A DNA stretch of 20,385 nucleotides, from the IMG/VR virus record IMGVR_UViG_3300022074_000478, positions 1 to 20,385 of that record; one strand, given 5' to 3'. The position numbers were made by a program, and so were the translations under genes. Below the pieces are notes generated by a model that was given only the letters and a program-made list of their open reading frames with translations, searched no databases and was not told the DNA's origin. This stretch comes from a virus. This document shows, in pieces, positions 16,139 through 20,385 of this stretch; position 1 is the stretch's first letter, and each line of letters begins with the position of its first letter.

Positions 16139-16539
16139 TACGCTAGGTCTCCGTGTATTCCTAAATGTACATATGTACTATCTGCCGCAGCCCCACCAGA
16201 TTCGTTCATTTCAAGCCTATACGAACCAGCCGCAATAGTGTGTTGACGCACTTGTGCAGTAATTACGCCCGTAACACCACAAGAATTTTGAGCCATATAG
16301 TTTGCGTTACTCATAGCTGATGTGTATGAGGCGGTATAATCTCCTGTGGTATTGTCCGTGACGCTGGCTATATTATTGCTATCTCGTAAAGCAATAGTTC
16401 CAGAACCATTTAAATCCATCCAAGACTTAGCCAAACCCTGCTGAAGATTAGTCGTGGTTGAGTTGCCCTCGCCAGTAACGCTAATAGAGCCAGCGGTGGT
16501 TACACCTGTTAGTGCATCTACTTTAAGTAAACTAGCCAT
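16138..16539 (-). CDS. Short tail-fibre module, type B, second cassette (133 aa)
   Basis: The start at ATG 16539 (MASLLKVDAL) is preferred to a TTG 18 bases upstream, since it makes the TAATG overlap and follows GGAGACCTCGC (16543-16553). Type B is marked by VTGEGNSTTTNLQQGLAK (residues 21-38), which is identical in protein, but not in DNA, to the gene at 19364-19783. The shared core follows: M-D-L-N-G-S-G-T-I-A-L-R-D-S-N-N-I-A-S-V-T-D-N (41-63), then S-A-M-S-N-A-N-Y (74-81). The C-terminal half is variable and ends I-H-G-D-L-A. No signal peptide or enzyme motif is seen. A fibre segment is inferred from the repeated modules and the adjacent fibre genes. Confidence 0.75.
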   Translation of the reverse strand: MASLLKVDALTGVTTAGSISVTGEGNSTTTNLQQGLAKSWMDLNGSGTIALRDSNNIASVTDNTTGDYTASYTSAMSNANYMAQNSCGVTGVITAQVRQHTIAAGSYRLEMNESGGAAADSTYVHLGIHGDLA

Positions 16540-16922
16540 TATGCGAGGTCTCCCCAAATTTGAGAACTACACTCAGTTGCATCGGTTCTGCCACTACCAT
16601 TAAAACAAACTACATTTACTTGACTTGACGTCATTAAACCAGAATTGTCGTGTCCAAAAACTGTACTAGCACTGTTGCCACTTACGCCATTGTGGTTGCC
16701 CGATAGAGAATAATTAGCATCTGAAAAAGCATTTGTATAAGACAAATCTGCTGAACCTGTTCCATAGTCTGCTATACTAGATAAATTAAAACTTTTTGTT
16801 ATGCTATCCGTACCAGACAGATTAATTCTGCTAAAATGCTTTGACGGGGCTTGCTTAGTCAACCCAACAGGCCCAGTGCCAGCCTTATCTGCAATAGTAT
16901 CTACATTTAATACGCTGGTCAT
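16539..16922 (-). CDS. Short tail-fibre module, type C, second cassette (127 aa)
   Basis: The start at ATG 16922 (MTSVLNVDTI) is chosen because it overlaps the upstream stop as ATGA and follows GGAG at the usual distance; the in-frame TTG 12 bases earlier has no such support. The type C signature is G-L-T-K-Q-x-x-x-K (about residues 20-28), shared with the gene at 19780-20151. The core N-L-S-S-I-A-D-Y-G-T-G (46-56) and A-F-S-D-A-N-Y (65-71) follow. The C-terminal half is variable and ends Q-I-W-G-D-L-A. It departs from the R-D-S core of the other modules (K-S-F instead). A fibre segment is inferred. Confidence 0.72.
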   Translation of the reverse strand: MTSVLNVDTIADKAGTGPVGLTKQAPSKHFSRINLSGTDSITKSFNLSSIADYGTGSADLSYTNAFSDANYSLSGNHNGVSGNSASTVFGHDNSGLMTSSQVNVVCFNGSGRTDATECSSQIWGDLA

Positions 16923-17380
16923 ACGATACTCCAATATCCGTTGACAGTGACTGTGGCATTGTCCTGTGTAATAGGACCAGCAGATACACCATTCTCATCG
17001 CTGTCGATTGTAATGTCCGCGCTGATCGTTTGACCGTTAAGCCGGATAATTGAGTTGTTACCTTTGAAGGGGTAGCGTGTATCTGAGTCTGTTTTTGTGT
17101 AGCTGTTGGCTACAGAAAACACATCATATGATACCATCTCAACTACGTCATTGAGGCTTGCCCCTGTGACCAGCACAACTGTTGTACCTGTCGTGGCTGT
17201 ATAATCTGTTCCGGGTTTAAGTAAGACACCATTTTGATACACATCTAGGTACAAGCCATCTTGATAGGTAAGTACCTTAGAGTCAGCATCACTGCCACTG
17301 AAGCTAGTCTGTCCTGCTGTCGCTTGATATACAAAGCGATTGCGAACTCCTACTGATGGGGATTTACCTATATATGGCAT
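16919..17380 (-). CDS. Tail-fibre base module, type D, second cassette (153 aa)
   Basis: The start at ATG 17380 (MPYIGKSPSVG) forms a TAATG overlap with the chaperone gene; a GTG nine bases upstream is less likely. The N-terminal part has F-V-Y-Q-A-T-A-G-Q-T-S-F-S-G (residues 16-29) and Y-L-D-V-Y-Q-N-G-V-L-L-K-P-G-T-D-Y (44-60), a pattern I know from fibre proteins of marine phages and cyanophages. The C-terminal domain (about 105-153) has F-K-G-N-N-S-I-I-R-L-N-G-Q-T-I and A-G-P-I-T, ending W-S-I-V. That domain matches the C-terminus of the partial gene at the right edge of the window, making this the first gene of the repeated D-C-B-A cassette. It is the best candidate in its cassette for anchoring fibres to the tail, by its N-terminal pattern. 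Confidence 0.75.
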   Translation of the reverse strand: MPYIGKSPSVGVRNRFVYQATAGQTSFSGSDADSKVLTYQDGLYLDVYQNGVLLKPGTDYTATTGTTVVLVTGASLNDVVEMVSYDVFSVANSYTKTDSDTRYPFKGNNSIIRLNGQTISADITIDSDENGVSAGPITQDNATVTVNGYWSIV

Positions 17381-17613
17381 TAACTCCACTCCTCTTTTGG
17401 CGCATCAGGCCATGTCGGATTAGATGGATTTGTTTTTCGTATAGTGCGGATAGAAGCACGATAAGTGTTAAATGCGGTAACGCAATCAGGAGTCAAGCCG
17501 TTGTTTGGTATCTGCGTCCAGTCACTTGCTTGCAAAATAGCTTCAGCAGTATCGGTTACTAATACTGTGGTGTCAGGAAAATTTTTTAGAAGTACATTTT
17601 TATAATTTGCCAT
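17380..17613 (-). CDS. Phage tail-fibre assembly chaperone-like protein (77 aa)
   Basis: The sequence L-Q-A-S-D-W-T-Q-I-P (27-36), F-N-T-Y-R-A-S-I-R-T-I (48-58) and N-P-S-N-P-T-W-P-D-A-P (62-72) matches the pattern of small tail assembly chaperones: D-W-T, then Y-R-x-x-(L/I)-R-x-I, then a W-P-x-x-P tail. Members help fold or attach fibre and tail proteins and usually lie beside their fibre gene. A strong ribosome site (ATAGGAG) precedes the start. The stop shares a base with the start of the type D fibre module, so it would be co-translated with its likely client. The assignment is by motif pattern only. Confidence 0.75.
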   Translation of the reverse strand: MANYKNVLLKNFPDTTVLVTDTAEAILQASDWTQIPNNGLTPDCVTAFNTYRASIRTIRKTNPSNPTWPDAPKEEWS

Positions 17614-17623
17614 TTAGTAACTC

Positions 17624-18112
17624 CTATCCCGCTATTTCCGTAAGCAAAAATGTTGATGAAGTTCTGGCATAGTTATCTGAGCCTCGCCTGTTAATGTACC
17701 AAGTCTCACCACTCCCAGTTAATGCCCACTGCATTTTATAAGTGATTGCGCTGGTTGAGCTTGGGCTATCTACAAACATATGACCAGCTTGGTGGAATAC
17801 ACTGTTTACACCATCATAATTTTGCATAAACACATTATGTGAATCTGCACTAACACCTTGTCCAATCTCTGTGCTACCTCTAAGAAGTTTCATCAAACAA
17901 CCAGTTCCTGTACTATCAGCACATAAAAGACCAAAGCTAACCTGAATTAATATCTTACTGCTTGTTGCTAATGGTGTAATGGTTGCTGTCATTGAAGGAA
18001 TATCAGCGTAAGTTTGTGACGAAATAGTTGAAGCCGCCGTGCTTACACTTGATTGTATCTGCAACACACTACCCGCTGGCATTCCCGCATCACCAATTTT
18101 TGTCAGTGCCAT
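17624..18112 (-). CDS. Tail-fibre / receptor-binding domain protein (162 aa)
   Basis: Begins M-A-L-T-K-I-G-D-A-G-M-P-A-G-S-V-L-Q (1-18), then I-T-P-L-A-T-S-S-K-I-L-I-Q-V (45-58), a beta-rich body, D-S-P-S-S-T-S-A-I-T-Y-K-M-Q-W (114-128) and a final strand ending L-L-T-E-I-A-G. This is a recurrent single-domain pattern in marine phage fibre regions, likely a beta sandwich at a fibre tip; no catalytic residues are evident. It stands ten bases after the 123-aa gene with an AAGGA ribosome site and ten bases before the chaperone gene. It is unlike the A-D modules and lacks the G-D-L-A end, so it is a separate fibre component placed between the two cassettes. Confidence 0.75.
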   Translation of the reverse strand: MALTKIGDAGMPAGSVLQIQSSVSTAASTISSQTYADIPSMTATITPLATSSKILIQVSFGLLCADSTGTGCLMKLLRGSTEIGQGVSADSHNVFMQNYDGVNSVFHQAGHMFVDSPSSTSAITYKMQWALTGSGETWYINRRGSDNYARTSSTFLLTEIAG

Positions 18113-18122
18113 CTACTTATCC

Positions 18123-18494
18123 TTATGCGTAAGGGCTTTTGCCCAACACAGATGTATCCCAAGCTGCCTTTAGCTTTGCGATTGTGTCTGCGCTAGTAAT
18201 TGCAGAAGCGGCTGGCGCATCACGCAACTTGCCCTTCTTAGTTACTGATGCTGCTTTTGCATCTGCGTCATCAGCTTCTAGTGCTTTCATGTACACGACA
18301 TCCTCTGCATCAAGCAGTGGTGCGCGAACTTCACGAATTTTATCCTGAAAAATCTTTTTTGCTTCTGCCATGTCCTCAGAGATGACTTTACCACTCAAAG
18401 TCCATGCTCCACGGAAATGACGGTCTGATGGAACGGTAGCAGTTGAAGCATCAATCTGGTTACCGTCCTTGTCTACGATGTATGTTTGTGCCAT
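18123..18494 (-). CDS. Probable tail-fibre assembly chaperone-like protein (123 aa)
   Basis: The segment P-S-D-R-H-F-R-G-A-W-T-L (22-33) followed by a helical D-M-A-E-A-K-K-I-F-Q-D-K-I-R-E-V-R-A-P (41-59), L-R-D-A-P (90-94) and a terminal L-K-A-A-W (107-111) fits a family of helical proteins found next to tail fibres in many phages. I think the function is fibre assembly, but this is not proven for the family as far as I know. It is rich in Ala, Asp and Lys and has no membrane segment. The ribosome site AGAGGAGA six bases before the ATG is the strongest in the window. The gene before it carries a similar R-x-x/F-R-x-A-W motif. Confidence 0.65.
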   Translation of the reverse strand: MAQTYIVDKDGNQIDASTATVPSDRHFRGAWTLSGKVISEDMAEAKKIFQDKIREVRAPLLDAEDVVYMKALEADDADAKAASVTKKGKLRDAPAASAITSADTIAKLKAAWDTSVLGKSPYA

Positions 18495-18507
18495 TAGGTT
18501 TCTCCTC

Positions 18508-18981
18508 TTAGGCTGCTAAATCAGTGACGCTAAGTTCTTCAGTAATCTTCCAAGCATTGCGCCACTCTCGTGTACCCGGAAGTTGTTCTTTACGGCATAT
18601 AACCAGTTTAGGTTTGTTGCCTGTATCCCAATTGCGCCACACATGCTGTGGGCAATCTTTCATAATTAGGTATTCTATAGCCTCTTCTTCAGTCATGGCT
18701 GGCATAGGCTCTGTGTCATGTAGTAAATATCCACGAGTATGCTTAGTAAAAGTAGGCATTGCCTCATCTCTAGCTAATTCATGGTATACCCATACAGGTG
18801 GTAAGATACCGCCCTGTAGCGCACAAGCCATCCAGTTTGGGTCAGGCACAAGTATCTTAGCGCACTCATCTACGCTGTCCTCATAGACTACACGATAGTC
18901 AGACTGTACACCGTCTAGGTTTTCCTTTGCCCAACATAGCCTGTCAAACAGGTGTGTGCCTTGAAATTCAGGTGTGTTCAT
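18508..18981 (-). CDS. Fibre-region protein of unknown function (157 aa)
   Basis: Not matched to a named family. It is rich in Trp (7), Cys (4) and acidic residues and looks like a compact soluble protein. Visible segments are L-V-P-D-P-N-W-M-A-C-A-L (44-55), P-P-V-W-V-Y-H-E (61-68), M-T-E-E-E-A-I-E-Y-L-I (96-106) and, near the end, T-R-E-W-R-N-A-W-K-I-T (137-147). The last resembles the D-R-x-F-R-x-A-W motif of the next gene, which suggests a chaperone-like partner. The start overlaps the stop of the type A module as TGATG, with GGAGACCTAGC at 18985-18995 as ribosome site, so it is translated as part of the first cassette. A role in fibre assembly is a guess from context. Confidence 0.65.
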   Translation of the reverse strand: MNTPEFQGTHLFDRLCWAKENLDGVQSDYRVVYEDSVDECAKILVPDPNWMACALQGGILPPVWVYHELARDEAMPTFTKHTRGYLLHDTEPMPAMTEEEAIEYLIMKDCPQHVWRNWDTGNKPKLVICRKEQLPGTREWRNAWKITEELSVTDLAA

Positions 18982-19364
18982 CAGGCTAGGTCTCCGTGAA
19001 ATAAACTATTTACATCTTGTATATCCAATTGCGCGTTGCTTGTATCATATGAGATTAAATCAATAGTTGTTGTTGTTCTGTTACTTGCATTTTCAATTCT
19101 AACAGACAAAGAACCTGACGTATCGCCGCCTAAAGCTGTATAGCAATAATTAGCATTACCCATAGCACTAGAAATATTTGTTGTGTAATCACCAGTGCCG
19201 TTATCAGTTATTGAAGCCGTATTAAAACTGTCTCTTATTGCGACTGTGCCTGTACCATTCCAATTCACCCAAGCCTTTGCACTACCCTGCACAACGTACT
19301 GCGTATCAAGCGACCCAGCGGTGCTGTGTTCTAGGGTATCTGCTTTAATTTTTCCTAGTGCCAT
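18981..19364 (-). CDS. Short tail-fibre module, type A, first cassette (127 aa)
   Basis: The type A signature Q-G-S-A-K-A-W-V-N-W-N-G (26-37) is followed by the fullest copy of the core: V-A-I-R-D-S-F-N-T-A-S-I-T-D-N-G-T-G-D-Y (41-60) and S-S-A-M-G-N-A-N-Y (64-72). The C-terminal half is unlike that of the other type A gene and ends L-F-H-G-D-L-A. This pattern, a constant N-terminal half and a divergent C-terminal half, holds for all six modules and suggests a conserved base with a changing surface. The start shares a base with the upstream stop (TAATG) and follows GGAGACCTAGC (19368-19378). Confidence 0.75.
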   Translation of the reverse strand: MALGKIKADTLEHSTAGSLDTQYVVQGSAKAWVNWNGTGTVAIRDSFNTASITDNGTGDYTTNISSAMGNANYCYTALGGDTSGSLSVRIENASNRTTTTIDLISYDTSNAQLDIQDVNSLFHGDLA

Positions 19365-19783
19365 TATGCTAGGTCTCCGTGTGCTGTACAGTAATTATAT
19401 TTACTATCTACAAGAGCAGACCCGCCATAAGAAATAGTGTCATATAAGCCAGTTGTGGTGGTTGTTTCATAACTAATTTTTGCAACGCATGTCACATTTG
19501 CAGGAAAAGTGTCACTTGCGTAACCGTTTCCAGTATAATTTACGGTATAACTTGTGTTGTTGAAGTCATTGTTTATATTCACCACAAATTTTCCAGTGCC
19601 GCTATCGGTTAAGCTACTCGTGTTCAGCGAATCTACGGCAGTGGTACTTGCCATATCAAAATACACCCACTGCTTCGCTAACCCCTGCTGCAAGTTAGTG
19701 GTCGTGCTATTACCTTCACCTGTTACAAGGATAGACCCAGCGGTGCTTGTGCCAGTGAGTTTGTTTACAAGTATCTCACTCAT
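19364..19783 (-). CDS. Short tail-fibre module, type B, first cassette (139 aa)
   Basis: It carries VTGEGNSTTTNLQQGLAK (19673-19726), the type B signature, and a more divergent core (A-V-D-S-L-N-T-S-S-L-T-D-S-G-T-G-K-F). The C-terminal half is Thr/Tyr-rich and ends A-H-G-D-L-A. Compared with its counterpart at 16138-16539 the signature is identical in all 18 residues although 14 of 18 codons differ. Its start overlaps the upstream stop as ATGA, and AAGGAGACCTAGC gives a strong ribosome site. A fibre role is inferred, as for the other modules. Confidence 0.75.
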   Translation of the reverse strand: MSEILVNKLTGTSTAGSILVTGEGNSTTTNLQQGLAKQWVYFDMASTTAVDSLNTSSLTDSGTGKFVVNINNDFNNTSYTVNYTGNGYASDTFPANVTCVAKISYETTTTTGLYDTISYGGSALVDSKYNYCTAHGDLA

Positions 19784-20151
19784 GCTAGGTCTCCTTGAAC
19801 TGTATCGTACACAAGGGTAACGTCTTGATAACTTCCACCGCTATATGTTGCTATGCCAAATACAGTTGTTGTGATTGTTACATCTGACCTGACGCTGGTC
19901 ATATGTGTATTTCCTGTACCCAATTCTTGTATTCCAGTAACTACAGTGTAATTTACCGCATCCATAGCAGATGACATTGTTACAGTAAATTTACCTGTCG
20001 CATTATCCGCCAAAGAACTTATGTTTAGACTGTCATTAATAGATGTTCCAGCACCAGCAAAATTTATCCAAGCCTTCGCTGCACTCTGCTTAGTCAGCGT
20101 AGCCGCACCACCGCCTGTACTCTGAATGGTATCTGCTTTTAAGGTACTCAT
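19780..20151 (-). CDS. Short tail-fibre module, type C, first cassette (123 aa)
   Basis: It opens M-S-T-L-K-A-D-T-I (1-9), has the type C signature T-L-T-K-Q-S-A-A-K-A-W-I-N-F (18-31), the core N-D-S-L-N-I-S-S-L-A-D-N-A-T-G-K-F (38-54) and S-S-A-M-D-A-V-N-Y (59-67). The C-terminal half is variable and ends V-Q-G-D-L-A. The start overlaps the stop of the partial type D gene as ATGA. Unlike the later modules it lacks the GGAGACCTAGC element and has only GGTGACGCT before the ATG, because the type D gene ends differently. Confidence 0.75.
   Translation of the reverse strand: MSTLKADTIQSTGGGAATLTKQSAAKAWINFAGAGTSINDSLNISSLADNATGKFTVTMSSAMDAVNYTVVTGIQELGTGNTHMTSVRSDVTITTTVFGIATYSGGSYQDVTLVYDTVQGDLA
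19784..19794 (-). promoter_or_regulatory. Shared ribosome-binding element GGAGACCTAGC (representative copy)
   Basis: On the - strand GGAGACCTAGC, or a one-base variant, precedes starts at 15755 (element 15756-15766), 16138 (16142-16152), 16539 (16543-16553, CTCGC variant), 18981 (18985-18995), 19364 (19368-19378) and 19783 (19784-19794). In all six the element codes for G-D-L-A at the end of the preceding module. A seventh copy, GGAGACATAGC (1830-1840), precedes the GTG at 1828 and is read in a different frame, so the DNA element can recur without the peptide. Confidence 0.7.
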
Positions 20152-20385
20152 AGCGTCACCAATGTCCCACCGCTTTCAACGGTTAATGTAACACCAGAAG
20201 CCACAGTAAACGGACCAGTTACGTTGGCGTTTTCTGTGGCTAAGATGGTAATGTCAGATGTAAGGGATTGTGCGTTAGTACGGAACAAGCCGCCGCCTTT
20301 GAAGTTACCCTTGTTTTCAGCGGCTGGGGTAACAGTGCCTACTTGAGGAGATAAGTAATTTACAAAGATATTGCCTGTACCAGAG
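20148..20385 (-). CDS. Tail-fibre base module, type D, first cassette (C-terminal 78 aa; rest outside window)
   Basis: Open to the right edge on the - strand. The visible protein reads S-G-T-G-N-I-F-V-N-Y-L-S-P-Q-V-G-T at the edge, then F-K-G-G-G-L-F-R-T-N-A-Q-S-L-T-S-D-I-T-I, E-N-A-N-V-T-G-P-F-T and the end G-G-T-L-V-T-L, stop TGA. The last about 50 residues align with the C-terminus of the type D gene at 16919-17380 (F-K-G-N-N-S-I-I-R-L-N, D-I-T-I, A-G-P-I-T). It overlaps the next gene by ATGA. The start and N-terminal domain are not visible, so its length is unknown. Confidence 0.75.
   Translation of the reverse strand, partial: SGTGNIFVNYLSPQVGTVTPAAENKGNFKGGGLFRTNAQSLTSDITILATENANVTGPFTVASGVTLTVESGGTLVTL

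Larger units (their letters stand above)
15752..20385 (-). repeat. Duplicated four-gene tail-fibre cassette (D-C-B-A, spacer of four genes, D-C-B-A)
   Basis: In transcription order the types are D (20148-20385, partial), C (19780-20151), B (19364-19783), A (18981-19364), then the 157-, 123-, 162- and 77-aa genes, then D (16919-17380), C (16539-16922), B (16138-16539), A (15752-16138). Type is set by N-terminal signatures: L-T-K-Q for C, the 18-residue GEGNSTTTN-containing segment for B, G-S-A-K for A, and the F-K-G ... G-P-I/F-T end domain for D. Order and overlap style are kept. The DNA has diverged strongly, so the duplication is old or the cassettes were acquired separately. Confidence 0.7.

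Noticed and set aside
16919-16934. Frameshift fusion of the type D and type C modules
   Set aside because: The type C frame is open only a little upstream (TTG at 16934), no slippery heptamer is present, and an ATGA overlap with a GGAG site explains normal re-initiation.
15756-19794. Repeated GGTCTC hexamer on the + strand at six module junctions, like a type IIS restriction site
   Set aside because: It is the complement of the GGAGACC ribosome-binding/G-D-L-A element, which explains the recurrence fully.

Overview
The window looks like about 20 kb of a tailed-phage genome (or prophage/assembled viral contig), probably of the marine, short-tailed (podovirus-like) kind. The evidence is the dense late operon of virion genes, a head-to-tail stabilisation-like protein, very large virion proteins with no recognisable long-tail tape-measure/tube module, and many short tail-fibre modules of a type common in marine phages. 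The host cannot be read from the sequence; a marine Gram-negative, perhaps an alphaproteobacterium, is only a guess.

Layout. Positions 3-1097 on the + strand carry the C-terminal part of an SNF2-type DNA helicase, presumably the end of a replication module that lies to the left. Everything else is on the - strand and reads from right to left as one nearly gapless operon. The two blocks meet tail to tail, with stop codons overlapping at 1094-1097. In transcription order the - operon has: a tail-fibre region (20385 to 14613); a 64-aa chaperone-like gene; a 622-aa stabilisation/tail protein; a 95-aa protein; a 62-bp gap, the only real intergenic space; four virion proteins of 590, 295, 1144 and 1272 aa; an HlyC-like lysine acyltransferase; and a Gly/Ser/Pro-rich 244-aa protein.

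The most interesting features are these. (1) The HlyC-family protein-lysine acyltransferase (1821-2294) retains the catalytic His and Asp, has no RTX toxin in view, and sits among virion genes, so it may acylate a virion or ejected protein. (2) The fibre region is a duplicated cassette: gene types D-C-B-A occur in the same order twice, separated by four genes of which up to three look like fibre-assembly chaperones. (3) The fibre modules end in Gly-Asp-Leu-Ala, and the DNA of that tail, GGAGACCTAGC, is also the ribosome binding site of the next gene. A near copy (GGAGACATAGC) precedes the 244-aa gene in another reading frame. (4) The 1144-aa protein contains two interleaved families of internal repeats and an EF-hand-like loop. 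(5) The 590-aa protein has a Lys/Arg-rich amphipathic stretch followed by a glycine-zipper hydrophobic stretch, as expected of a membrane-active ejection protein.

Most - strand neighbours overlap by 1-4 bases (TAATG, ATGA, TGATG), so translational coupling is likely throughout. I found no tRNA, CRISPR array, insertion sequence or integrase.
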